Assembly (NCBI GenBank): GCA_902773365.1
Contig: CACYEG010000012.1
Coordinates: 1-12,215 of the forward strand
Length of the DNA stretch: 12,215 nt
From: an uncultured Erysipelotrichaceae bacterium
GTDB lineage: Bacteria; Bacillota_I; Bacilli_A; RF39; UBA660
Direction: 5' to 3'
Part shown: piece after piece, positions 1 to 7,087 of the stretch
How positions within the stretch are numbered: position 1 is the stretch's first letter
Layout: each line of letters opens with the position of its first letter
Program-made: the position numbers and the translations under genes
The notes under the pieces: generated by a model
The model's database searches: none
Told to the model about the DNA's origin: nothing
The model's input: the letters and a program-made list of their open reading frames with translations, nothing else

Positions 1-16
1 AAAGATGTTGTAAACT

Positions 17-45
17 TTGCAAAAAACAATAATTCATGCTATAAT
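17..45 (+). promoter_or_regulatory. Promoter with extended -10 upstream of the first membrane-protein gene
   Basis: The -35-like TTGCAA (17-22) is followed after 17 bases by a perfect TATAAT (40-45). A TGC directly before it (37-39) forms an extended -10. The predicted transcript start is near 52, leaving a leader of about 37 bases before the ATG at 89. Confidence 0.7.
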
Positions 46-88
46 CATACTGATATTTCTCCTAAAAGTATCATTATGGGGTGAGAGA

Positions 89-568
89 ATGGAAAATATA
101 GTGCTAACAGTTGGAGGTTTAATTAAGAGCTTTGATTTTAGCGATGCTATACTTTTTTTTATTGGTTTAGCGGTAATTATATTATTAATATACATAGTTT
201 ATATGGTAGGAAAAAAAGATAACCATAAAAATAATATTGTAGTAGTTAAAAATGATTCAAATGATATTAAAGAGATTATCGATACTTTAAAGAAAAACCA
301 AAAGATAATGCCTGTTGAACTATCAGAGTATGATCAAGAAATGGAAAAAACAGCTATTATAAGTTATGATGAATTATTAGAAAGAACAAATACTAATATA
401 ACATATGATCAATTATTGGATAGTAGCAATAAAGATAAAATAATAAATAAAGTAGACTCTACCAGTATATCTACTCAAAAAGAGCCATCACCAACCCAAA
501 TAAATTATGAAAGTGAAGAAGCTTTTTTAAAGGATTTAAAGACATTACAAAATAATTTGGTTAGGTAA
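89..568 (+). CDS. Single-pass membrane protein of unknown function
   Basis: I do not recognise this 159-residue protein. The ATG at 89 is preferred over an in-frame TTG at 17 because a GGGGTGAG ribosome site (about 78-85) lies just upstream, and the TTG overlaps the promoter's -35 element. Residues about 18-40 form one strongly hydrophobic membrane segment followed by GKK. The remaining ~115 residues are hydrophilic, rich in D, E, K, N and S, and probably cytoplasmic. Two copies of a short motif, ISYDELL (91-97) and ITYDQLL (104-110), lie 13 residues apart and may be a binding motif. The C-terminal part (SEEAFLKDLKTL) looks like a short amphipathic helix. It precedes mtaB by 28 bases, with only a weak terminator between them, so some co-transcription is likely. 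Confidence 0.75.
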   Translation: MENIVLTVGGLIKSFDFSDAILFFIGLAVIILLIYIVYMVGKKDNHKNNIVVVKNDSNDIKEIIDTLKKNQKIMPVELSEYDQEMEKTAIISYDELLERTNTNITYDQLLDSSNKDKIINKVDSTSISTQKEPSPTQINYESEEAFLKDLKTLQNNLVR

Positions 569-581
569 TCTAACTTTTTTT
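559..581 (+). terminator. Weak terminator between the membrane-protein gene and mtaB
   Basis: GTTAG (560-564) pairs with CTAAC (570-574) around a 5-base loop that contains the stop codon, and is followed by seven T (575-581). The stem is only five pairs plus a possible G-U, so it would probably allow read-through into mtaB. Confidence 0.45.
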
Positions 582-596
582 CTTAGAGAGGTTTTT

Positions 597-1880
597 ATGA
601 AATATTGTATTATTAATTTAGGATGTAAAGTCAATAGCTATGAATGTGACTTTATAAGAGAAAAATTAAATGAAAAAGGATATACTGAATGTCCTTTAGA
701 TAAAATGCCAGAAATAGTTATTATCAATACTTGTAGTGTTACCAACCAAAGTGATGCAAAAAGTAGACATATGATAAGATTAGCAAGAAGAACTACGCCT
801 AATGCACTAATTATCGCTCTAGGTTGTAGTGCTCAAAATCACAAAGAAGAATTGTTAGAAATTGGTGCTAATATAGTACTTGGTAACAAGGATAAGTCGA
901 AAATAACAGATTACATCGATAAATATTTTATAGATCACGCTAATATAGTTAAAATTTATGATTTGACAAATCTAGAATTTGAATCTATGTTTCTGAAAAG
1001 CGAAAACAATAAAACTCGGGCTTTCGTTAAGATTCAAGATGGATGTGATAACTTTTGTTCATATTGCATAATACCTTACATGAGGGGATGTATTAGAAGT
1101 AAAGATATAGATTTAGCGACAAGTGAAATAGAATCATTAGTAAGTTCTGGGCACAAAGAAATAGTATTAACAGGAATTCATACAGGATCATATGGTAGAG
1201 GTAAAGACTATGACTTAGTTGATTTAATTAAAAAAATTAGCAAATTACCTGCATTAAAGCGAATTCGCATTTCTAGTATTGAAATTACAGAACTAAACGA
1301 TAAATTCCTCAATGAATTAAAGGACAATCCAAAGATTTGTAATCACTTACACATACCACTTCAGTCGGGAAGTGATTTAGTATTAGAAAAGATGAATAGA
1401 AAGTATGATACTAAATTCTTTCTAGATAAAATTAGACAAATACGAGCGATTAGACCAGATATAAGTATTACTACTGATTTAATTGTAGGTTTTCCATATG
1501 AAACAGATAATGAATTTAAAAAAACACTAGAATTTATTAAAAAGGTTGGTTTTACAAAAATTCATACTTTTCCATTCTCATTAAGAAATGGAACTAAAGC
1601 AGAAGAAATGAAAGATCACTTTGTCGATGAAAAGGTTAAGAAAGAGCGCGTTAAAAAAGTAATAAGTTTATCCAATGAATTGGAACTTAATTATTATAAA
1701 AAGTTTATAGGAGCGAAGTTACCTATAATTGTTGAAACAAGCAAAGATGGCAGGAGTGTCGGTCATACCGATAATTATATATTGGTTACAATTCCTATAG
1801 AAAAACCTAGTGGATCAATTCAAAATATAATGATTACATCTATTGACGAAAGTGGTGTAAATGGTAAGCTTATATCTTGA
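597..1880 (+). CDS. mtaB: tRNA (N6-L-threonylcarbamoyladenosine(37)-C2)-methylthiotransferase MtaB
   Basis: This is a radical-SAM methylthiotransferase. The family adds a methylthio group to t6A at position 37 of ANN-decoding tRNAs, giving ms2t6A and stabilising codon pairing. The N-terminal domain has the three Fe-S cysteines C10 (LGCKVNSYE), C46 (NTCSVT) and C77 (LGCSAQ). The radical-SAM CxxxCxxC motif is C150-C154-C157 in DGCDNFCSYC, followed by a conserved IIPYMRG segment. The end (about 370-427) fits a small, divergent TRAM-type RNA-binding domain. The length of 427 residues is normal. The NTCSVT signature and overall pattern favour MtaB over MiaB or RimO. The ATG at 597 follows an AGAGAGG ribosome site (585-591). 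The gene ends in TGA, and the next promoter's -35 begins inside its last codons. Confidence 0.93.
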   Translation: MKYCIINLGCKVNSYECDFIREKLNEKGYTECPLDKMPEIVIINTCSVTNQSDAKSRHMIRLARRTTPNALIIALGCSAQNHKEELLEIGANIVLGNKDKSKITDYIDKYFIDHANIVKIYDLTNLEFESMFLKSENNKTRAFVKIQDGCDNFCSYCIIPYMRGCIRSKDIDLATSEIESLVSSGHKEIVLTGIHTGSYGRGKDYDLVDLIKKISKLPALKRIRISSIEITELNDKFLNELKDNPKICNHLHIPLQSGSDLVLEKMNRKYDTKFFLDKIRQIRAIRPDISITTDLIVGFPYETDNEFKKTLEFIKKVGFTKIHTFPFSLRNGTKAEEMKDHFVDEKVKKERVKKVISLSNELELNYYKKFIGAKLPIIVETSKDGRSVGHTDNYILVTIPIEKPSGSIQNIMITSIDESGVNGKLIS

Positions 1881-1905
1881 AAAAAAAGATATATAAATGT
1901 ATACT
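1877..1905 (+). promoter_or_regulatory. Strong promoter overlapping the 3' end of mtaB
   Basis: TTGAAA (1877-1882, 5/6 match) and TATACT (1900-1905, 5/6 match) are separated by exactly 17 bases. The predicted start near 1911-1913 places the AGGTGAG ribosome site (1912-1918) almost at the transcript's 5' end, giving a very short leader. A perfect inverted repeat (TATATCTT 1871-1878, AAGATATA 1886-1893) is centred on the -35 and could be an operator. Confidence 0.7.
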
Positions 1906-1922
1906 TATGCTAGGTGAGTATC

Positions 1923-2051
1923 ATGAAAAACTATACTATCAAGGGTCGAACTAAAACAAAAGTACGTTCCAATCCTAGAATACTAAATATTATGGGTATT
2001 TCTGTGATACTCCATAGGCAAAATAAAGTATGTTATATTAAAAATAATTGA
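1923..2051 (+). CDS. Small basic protein of 42 residues, unknown function
   Basis: This short open frame begins with ATG just after an AGGTGAG ribosome site (1912-1918) and behind a strong promoter, and it ends in TGA (2049-2051). The product is rich in K, R and N; its N-terminal half (KGRTKTKVRSNPR) is strongly basic, and the middle (ILNIMGISVIL) is hydrophobic but too short to be a confident membrane segment. I do not recognise it. Its stop lies 17 bases before the ATG of the exported-protein gene, so the two are probably co-transcribed and may be translationally coupled. It could be a real small protein or a leader peptide. The promoter and ribosome site support translation; no homology is claimed. 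Confidence 0.5.
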   Translation: MKNYTIKGRTKTKVRSNPRILNIMGISVILHRQNKVCYIKNN

Positions 2052-2068
2052 AGAAGGTGGAAATTTAT

Positions 2069-3583
2069 ATGGCAAATATTAAATCAACACGAGTAAAAGT
2101 GGGAGTACTTTCCATTTTAGTACTTTCAGGATTAGTTAAAACTGCTATATCAGGTACCATGCAACCTAAGCCAGAGCCAATAGAAGTTAATGGAGACGAA
2201 GCTACTAAAACAGGTACCATGCAACCTAAGCCAGAGCCAATAGAAGTTGATGGAGACGAAGCTTGGGCAAGAATTGATGAAAAAGGAAAAAACTCCGAGA
2301 TCGCACCAGGTAATGTAAATGAATTTTTAGAAAGATTCCCTATTGACGTGTATTCTAAAGAAAAATCGTTATTTCCACTTGCTAATTATTGTAAAACATC
2401 CAGTTTTTCATTAAAAAATTTAATAGAATACTTGCGTGATATTGGATACACAATAACAGATTATTCTGAAGAAGAAATAATAAGGCAATTAAAAAATCAT
2501 GGTGCTAGGATAATTGGAAACGATGTTTATTTTAATAATGTAGACAACATTAATTTGGTTTTATTTTATAAATTTCCAGATGTGGACATTAAAATATCTG
2601 TTTATGAAAGATATATTGAATATTTATTAAGATATAGTGTGACATCGGCTTACGCTCATAACAACACTAATTATTCTTATCTCTTATATGGCTCACCTAA
2701 TTGTATTCCTAAGACTGATATACAAGAAGGAAGCCTCTATGAAGATTATGCTAAAATTCAAATCAAGTTACAGCGGGGCGAAATAACAAAAGAGGATTAT
2801 CTACAAAAATTGATAGAAATTACACATAATTATAGTTCAAAACTTAAAGGTAGTGAAGGCGAAATATCAATTACTGAATGGGAAAAACTATTACAACAAA
2901 AACTTGATGTAACGTTAATAACCGATCCACAATCTATACAAAATAAAGAAGAAAAAGAAATAATGGAAATAGCAAACCTTGCTTCTATATCATTTGAAGA
3001 TGCTAAACTAGTTAAATCACTTTTTGATAGTGGAATAGGAAAATTATATAAAGAAGAAGAAATCTATGAAACGATTATTGCTGGCGATAATAGTCTTGAA
3101 GACATTTCAAAAAGATTAGCTAAAAAAGGTGTATTTATTAGCGCTGAAGATATAAGAAAACAAGTCAGAAGAAAATCAAATGCTCCATATAAAATACTTG
3201 GAGATAATGGTTCTTGTCCACAGTTAGGTGCGTCATTTACATTGGACTGTATTGTAACGTTACCGATCGAAGAACAAAAAACATTATTAAAAACTGCTTA
3301 TTTAAACTATATAAGTAGTTTAAAAGAAAAATTGCCAGAACAACTTCAGTTCGTTTTACCTATAGTAGATTCATGCCTAGCTAATATTGATGAAAGGACA
3401 CCAGAAGAAATTCAAGCTGCCTACGCTATTGCTGCAGGTACATGTGATTTTGGACCACATTCAGGTATCTTAACACCGGAAGAACTCTCTGCCGGTATTC
3501 GTGCAGCAAATTCTAATAGTTCAAACGTTCCAATAGAGTTTAGTACTGTACCAAGTGAATTAAAGGCTGTCCCAACTTTATAA
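2069..3583 (+). CDS. Exported protein of unknown function with duplicated N-terminal segment
   Basis: I do not recognise this 504-residue protein. The ATG at 2069 is chosen over an in-frame TTG at 2048 because AAGGTGG (2054-2060) lies 8 bases upstream; from there the protein begins with a clear signal peptide (basic start, hydrophobic core about residues 11-25, AIS-G near the likely cleavage site). Next come two nearly identical 20-residue units containing GTMQPKPEPIEV, which look like a flexible acidic/proline linker. The rest is mainly helical and charged. Two segments resemble each other (about 114-141 and 342-366: SLxxL/I...L...G..I...S.E.I..Q), suggesting a duplicated small domain. Six cysteines lie in the mature part, which would permit disulfides. 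There is no LPXTG/NPXT sorting signal and no C-terminal membrane anchor, so release outside the cell is inferred. Confidence 0.8.
   Translation: MANIKSTRVKVGVLSILVLSGLVKTAISGTMQPKPEPIEVNGDEATKTGTMQPKPEPIEVDGDEAWARIDEKGKNSEIAPGNVNEFLERFPIDVYSKEKSLFPLANYCKTSSFSLKNLIEYLRDIGYTITDYSEEEIIRQLKNHGARIIGNDVYFNNVDNINLVLFYKFPDVDIKISVYERYIEYLLRYSVTSAYAHNNTNYSYLLYGSPNCIPKTDIQEGSLYEDYAKIQIKLQRGEITKEDYLQKLIEITHNYSSKLKGSEGEISITEWEKLLQQKLDVTLITDPQSIQNKEEKEIMEIANLASISFEDAKLVKSLFDSGIGKLYKEEEIYETIIAGDNSLEDISKRLAKKGVFISAEDIRKQVRRKSNAPYKILGDNGSCPQLGASFTLDCIVTLPIEEQKTLLKTAYLNYISSLKEKLPEQLQFVLPIVDSCLANIDERTPEEIQAAYAIAAGTCDFGPHSGILTPEELSAGIRAANSNSSNVPIEFSTVPSELKAVPTL
2151..2263 (+). repeat. Tandem 60-bp duplication within the exported-protein gene
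   Basis: Bases 2151-2203 and 2211-2263 are 53-base copies with one mismatch (A at 2189, G at 2249, changing N to D). The period is exactly 60 bases, so reading frame is kept and 20 residues are repeated. Near-identity at the DNA level indicates a recent duplication, possibly still able to expand or contract. Confidence 0.95.
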
Positions 3584-3589
3584 GTTTTT

Positions 3590-3617
3590 AAAGGCTTTAC
3601 ACTAAAGTCTTTTTTTG
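3590..3617 (+). terminator. Rho-independent terminator after the exported-protein gene
   Basis: AAAGGCTTTA (3590-3599) pairs with TAAAGTCTTT (3603-3612) around a CAC loop with one G-U pair, and the 3' arm runs into a stretch of T ending at 3616. The hairpin also contains the -35 element of the next promoter. Confidence 0.8.
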
Positions 3618-3624
3618 TTACAAT
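3596..3624 (+). promoter_or_regulatory. recD2 promoter built into the preceding terminator; leaderless transcript predicted
   Basis: TTTACA (3596-3601, 5/6 match) lies in the terminator hairpin. After 17 bases comes TACAAT (3619-3624, 5/6 match), with TGT before it (3616-3618) as an extended -10. The expected start is 6-7 bases downstream, at or next to the A of the recD2 ATG (3631). No ribosome site fits in the remaining space, so the message would be leaderless. Confidence 0.7.
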
Positions 3625-3630
3625 TTTTAT

Positions 3631-5820
3631 ATGGAATACATCAAAGGAAAATTTAAAAAACTTATATATGAGAGTAGTGGAGGAAACGGCTATAAGGTCG
3701 GGCTTTTTCGCGTTAAAGAAGCTAGTGATAATTTAGCCGAAGAGCTAACTAATCATACAATAACATTTACTGGGTATTTCTATGATTTGCGTCTAGAAGA
3801 AAACTATTTAATGCAAGGAACTTATGTTAAAAATGGAAGATATGGATATCAATTTCAAGTTTCTAGCTATGAACAAGTTAAACCTGAAGGAACTGATGCT
3901 GTAATAGAGTTTTTGTCATCTAATCTTGTAAAAGGATGTGGTGAAAAAACTGCTATTTCGATAGTAGATACCTTGGGAGAAAAAGCGATAGAAAAGATTA
4001 AGGAAGATAAAACTGTTTTGATGTTAGTCCCTAAAATGACAGAGAAAAAAATGGATAGCATATATGAATCTATTATCAAGTATCAAAATAGCGATGAACT
4101 AATTGTATATCTTACAGGCCTAGGATTCTCTATGAAAGACGCAATGACACTCCTTAATGTATATGGTGTGCATGTAAAAAATGTAATTGAAGAAAATGTA
4201 TATTCTCTTATAAATGAAGTTGATTTTAAAACGCTAGATAACATTTTTTTTAAGATTCACGATGAAACCGATGAAAATAGAATTGAAGCTTGCATCATAG
4301 AAGTAATGAAAGAATTATCGTTTAATTCAGGAGATACTTATCTTTATTTAGAAGAAATAAGCTCTTCACTTGGTACTCTATTTAACATTTTTTTAGATGA
4401 GAAAATAGATGACTACATGGACATACTTATAAAGAGAAGAGAAATAACAAAAAAAGGTGATAAATATTTTCTATATAAAGTTGATAAAATGGAAGAAAAC
4501 ATCGCTAGTAGTCTACTTGATATTAGTAGAAGAGAAACCATAAAGATAAAGGATATCGATAAAAAAATAGAGGACTTTAGTAAATCAAATAAAATAGAAT
4601 ACAATATCGACCAAAAACGAGCGATTAAGACAAGTCTAGAAGAAAATATTACAATTATAACAGGTGGACCTGGTACAGGTAAGACAACTATAATAAAGGC
4701 TATTGTTGGAATTTATATTGATAACCATAAAATTAGTGAAAAAGAGGCCTTGAATGAAATAGTTTTACTTGCTCCAACTGGTCGAGCAGCTAAAAGAATG
4801 AGCGATTTAACCTGCTTACCTGCTTCGACTATACATAGATATTTAAAATGGGATAAAATAACTGGCAAATTTGAATATAATGAGTATAATTTGCATTATG
4901 AAAAGCTCATAATTATCGATGAAGTAAGTATGATTGATACTGAATTATTCGATGCTTTACTAAAAGGAATAAATCATTCTGTAAGGCTAGTATTAGTTGG
5001 AGATGATAACCAACTTCCAAGTGTTGGGCCAGGATTAATATTGACAGATTTAATCAACAGTGAATGCTTTAATCATGTTCCACTTAAAGAAATATATAGG
5101 CAAAGTGCCGGCTCATCTATTCCATATCTTTGCTTAAGTATTAAAAACCACGATTTGACAGAGGAATCAATCGAAAGAAAAGAAGATTATGCTTTCTTGA
5201 ATGTCGATAGTCACTTAATTAAAGATACTGTTAGGGAAATATGCAAAAGAAGCAAAAAAAAGGGCGTAGATATCAACAATTTTCAAATACTCGCTCCAAT
5301 GTATAAAGGAGAAAATGGTATAGACAATTTAAATGTTATTCTGCAAGAACTCTATAATCCGCATGACGATGCTAAAGAAGAATTTAGAATAGGAGATGTA
5401 GTATTTCGAGTAGGAGATAAAGTCTTACAATTAGTAAACGATCCTGATAACAATATATATAATGGTGATATAGGATATATTGAATCGATTAATCCACGAA
5501 GTAAAGATGAACTTGTAATGGTTAATTTCTACGGAAATGGAGTATTTTATAAAAGGGAAGACTTGATAAATATTAAACACGCTTATGCTATTACCATTCA
5601 TAAAAGTCAGGGTAGTGAATTTGACCATGTGATAATGCCAATCGTAATGAACTATGGAAGAATGCTTTACAACAAGCTCATTTATACTGGAGCATCACGT
5701 GCTAAAAAAAGTCTTACTATGCTCGGTAACCCTCAAGCTTTCTATATGGGAGTAAATAACGACTATAGCTTAAATAGAAAAACAGATCTAGTAGAAAAAA
5801 TATTGAATAAAATAAAATAA
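3631..5820 (+). CDS. recD2: RecD2-type ATP-dependent DNA helicase (5'-3', superfamily 1B)
   Basis: RecD2 helicases unwind DNA 5' to 3' and act in repair and replication-fork maintenance in bacteria without RecBCD. The N-terminal ~330 residues match the family's OB-like and helix-hairpin-helix region. The motor follows: Walker A GGPGTGKT (345-352), a PTGRAAKRM segment, Walker B IIDEVSM (D430, E431), motif III GDDNQLPSVGPG, motif IV YRQS, motif V AITIHKSQGSEFD and motif VI YTGASRAKK near the end. At 729 residues it has the usual length and all catalytic motifs. There is no Shine-Dalgarno site; the ATG directly follows a promoter, pointing to leaderless translation. The gene starts a new transcript after the exported-protein terminator. 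A 34-base gap with a hairpin separates it from the small gene downstream. Confidence 0.92.
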   Translation: MEYIKGKFKKLIYESSGGNGYKVGLFRVKEASDNLAEELTNHTITFTGYFYDLRLEENYLMQGTYVKNGRYGYQFQVSSYEQVKPEGTDAVIEFLSSNLVKGCGEKTAISIVDTLGEKAIEKIKEDKTVLMLVPKMTEKKMDSIYESIIKYQNSDELIVYLTGLGFSMKDAMTLLNVYGVHVKNVIEENVYSLINEVDFKTLDNIFFKIHDETDENRIEACIIEVMKELSFNSGDTYLYLEEISSSLGTLFNIFLDEKIDDYMDILIKRREITKKGDKYFLYKVDKMEENIASSLLDISRRETIKIKDIDKKIEDFSKSNKIEYNIDQKRAIKTSLEENITIITGGPGTGKTTIIKAIVGIYIDNHKISEKEALNEIVLLAPTGRAAKRMSDLTCLPASTIHRYLKWDKITGKFEYNEYNLHYEKLIIIDEVSMIDTELFDALLKGINHSVRLVLVGDDNQLPSVGPGLILTDLINSECFNHVPLKEIYRQSAGSSIPYLCLSIKNHDLTEESIERKEDYAFLNVDSHLIKDTVREICKRSKKKGVDINNFQILAPMYKGENGIDNLNVILQELYNPHDDAKEEFRIGDVVFRVGDKVLQLVNDPDNNIYNGDIGYIESINPRSKDELVMVNFYGNGVFYKREDLINIKHAYAITIHKSQGSEFDHVIMPIVMNYGRMLYNKLIYTGASRAKKSLTMLGNPQAFYMGVNNDYSLNRKTDLVEKILNKIK

Positions 5821-5822
5821 TT

Positions 5823-5850
5823 CACCCATACTAGTAACAGTAAGGGGTGG
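5823..5850 (+). promoter_or_regulatory. Hairpin that can sequester the ribosome site of the small gene
   Basis: CACCC (5823-5827) pairs with GGGTG (5845-5849), which is the core of the GGGGTGG ribosome site. An inner stem TACT (5829-5832) with AGTA (5839-5842) extends the structure around a 6-base loop. No T run follows, so it is not a terminator. Folding would hide the start region of the gene at 5855. Confidence 0.5.
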
Positions 5851-5854
5851 AAAT

Positions 5855-5989
5855 ATGAAAAAAACAGCTTTGAGTTTAGCTATTGGAATGGGAGCAGGAG
5901 CACTTTTATATTCCTATACTAAAAAACATCCAATCAAGACAAAAAAAATGCAAAATAATATAAAAAATATGATGAAGGACTTCGAATAG
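5855..5989 (+). CDS. Tiny membrane-anchored protein (44 residues, YtxH-like layout)
   Basis: This ATG frame is preceded by a strong AAGGGGTGG ribosome site (5842-5850) and ends in TAG. Residues about 5-21 form a glycine/alanine-rich hydrophobic segment (LSLAIGMGAGALLYSY) that would span or insert into the membrane. A highly basic, methionine-rich tail follows (KKHPIKTKKMQNNIKNMMKDFE), presumably cytoplasmic. This layout is like small YtxH-type proteins of Firmicutes, but the similarity is in form only and no function is assigned. It follows recD2 by 34 bases and is probably expressed from the recD2 transcript. Its last codons form the 5' arm and loop of a terminator. Translation may be limited by the upstream hairpin. 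Confidence 0.65.
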   Translation: MKKTALSLAIGMGAGALLYSYTKKHPIKTKKMQNNIKNMMKDFE

Positions 5990-5998
5990 TCTTTTTTT
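5975..5998 (+). terminator. Terminator overlapping the stop codon of the 44-residue gene
   Basis: AAGGACT (5975-5981) pairs with AGTCTTT (5988-5994) with one G-U pair and a 6-base loop, followed by T to 5998. The TAG stop (5987-5989) lies at the loop/3'-arm junction, so ribosomes finishing the small gene would affect folding. Confidence 0.75.
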
Positions 5999-6001
5999 AC
6001 T

Positions 6002-7003
6002 ATGAAAAAGAAAAGAGATAAACTCCTTTACTATTTACTTTTAATTATTACTATAATTGCATTTGTATTTTTATTAAGACTTATTAAAGTATATGACATA
6101 ATTTGTTATATTTTAAATTTAGTTTTACCAATACTTTTAGGATTTATCTTTGCATGGATTTTAGTACCGATATATAATAAGCTAAATGCAAAGTTAAATC
6201 ACAAGATATCAATTCTTATAATTGTTTTATTTTTTATATTAGTTTATTCGCTGGTTGGTTATTTTGCAGTACCAATTCTATTTAAAAAGTTAAATAGTTT
6301 AGTAAAAATACTGGAGGTTTACCTTCTTAAACTTAAAAACCTTAAAATTTTAAAAATAGATGAAAACTTATTTTCAATGAAATCAAGGGATTTAATAGAT
6401 TCATGCGGAGGATTAATTTCAATTATCATAAATGTGGTTTTAATACATGTATTTGGATTATATATACTTTATAATTATGATTTGATAAAAAAATATATTA
6501 AGAAAAAATTGCTTTTAAAAAACAAAACACAATTAATAGAATTTATTAAAAAACTTAGCTTTAATATGCGCCTTTACATAAAAGGATTATGCTTAGACAC
6601 ATTAGTACTTTTTATAATTACCTATATCACTTTTAGCATACTTCGTCTAAAATACGCGCTACTCTTAGCGATGTTTATTGCAATAACAAACATTATACCT
6701 TTTGTTGGGCCTTATATAGGTGGAATACCTGCAGTATTAATTGCACTTGGCAAAAGTAAGAAATTAGCGATTATTATAGTTGCATTTTTATTTATATCTC
6801 AGGAAATTGAATCAGATATAATTAACCCGATTATAATGAGTAAGTGTGTAAAAGTTAATCCTTTATTAGTAGTAATAGTTGTGACACTTGCAGGAAAAAC
6901 ATTTGGTATTATGGGGATGATTTTTGCAGTGCCGTTAATCATATTTGTTAAACTATTAATAGAGTTTATGAAAGAATCAAAGCAAGTACACAATATCGCG
7001 TAA
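6002..7003 (+). CDS. AI-2E family (PF01594-type) polytopic membrane transporter
   Basis: The family (formerly UPF0118; YdiK, PerM, YtvI) consists of inner-membrane proteins linked to export of autoinducer-2 or, in some members, Na+/H+ exchange; the substrate cannot be read from sequence. It has two hydrophobic N-terminal segments, another at about 72-92, a soluble stretch around 95-130, and a C-terminal membrane bundle. The conserved family signature is present: NIIPFVGPYIGGIPAV, then QEIESDIINPIIMSKCVKVNPLLV and GIMGMIFAVPL. At 333 residues it is slightly short but complete. The ATG lies only 3 bases after a terminator T run, with no ribosome site and no promoter at leaderless spacing, and no better in-frame start follows nearby. 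How it is translated is unclear. Expression may rely on read-through of the weak terminator. Confidence 0.85.
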   Translation: MKKKRDKLLYYLLLIITIIAFVFLLRLIKVYDIICYILNLVLPILLGFIFAWILVPIYNKLNAKLNHKISILIIVLFFILVYSLVGYFAVPILFKKLNSLVKILEVYLLKLKNLKILKIDENLFSMKSRDLIDSCGGLISIIINVVLIHVFGLYILYNYDLIKKYIKKKLLLKNKTQLIEFIKKLSFNMRLYIKGLCLDTLVLFIITYITFSILRLKYALLLAMFIAITNIIPFVGPYIGGIPAVLIALGKSKKLAIIIVAFLFISQEIESDIINPIIMSKCVKVNPLLVVIVVTLAGKTFGIMGMIFAVPLIIFVKLLIEFMKESKQVHNIA

Positions 7004-7029
7004 ACGGCTGTAAACTTGACAAAAATTGC

Positions 7030-7059
7030 TTGTTAAATTGTGCATACTCCTGATATAAC
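7030..7059 (+). promoter_or_regulatory. Probable extended -10 promoter for the NPKT surface protein
   Basis: TGATATAAC (7051-7059) gives a TGn extended -10 plus TATAAC; TTGTTA (7030-7035) lies 18 bases upstream. A perfect TTGACA at 7016-7021 is also present but has no -10 at proper spacing, and an alternative TATTAT lies at 7062-7067. The exact start is therefore uncertain. No terminator is visible between 7003 and this point. Confidence 0.5.
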
Positions 7060-7087
7060 AGTATTATAAGAATATAAGGAGAGTACT

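Noticed and set aside
9..22. CcpA-type cre site at TGTAAACTTTGCAA
   Set aside because: Only the left half fits the cre consensus; the central G and the right half do not.
17..88. TTG start at 17 for the first gene
   Set aside because: The TTG is the -35 element of the promoter and has no ribosome site; the ATG at 89 has one.
2048..2068. TTG start at 2048 for the exported protein
   Set aside because: It overlaps the stop of the small gene and places the ribosome site inside the coding region; the ATG at 2069 has AAGGTGG at good spacing.
7016..7048. Promoter from perfect TTGACA (7016-7021) to CATACT (7043-7048)
   Set aside because: The 21-base spacing is too long; the TGATATAAC element is a better -10.
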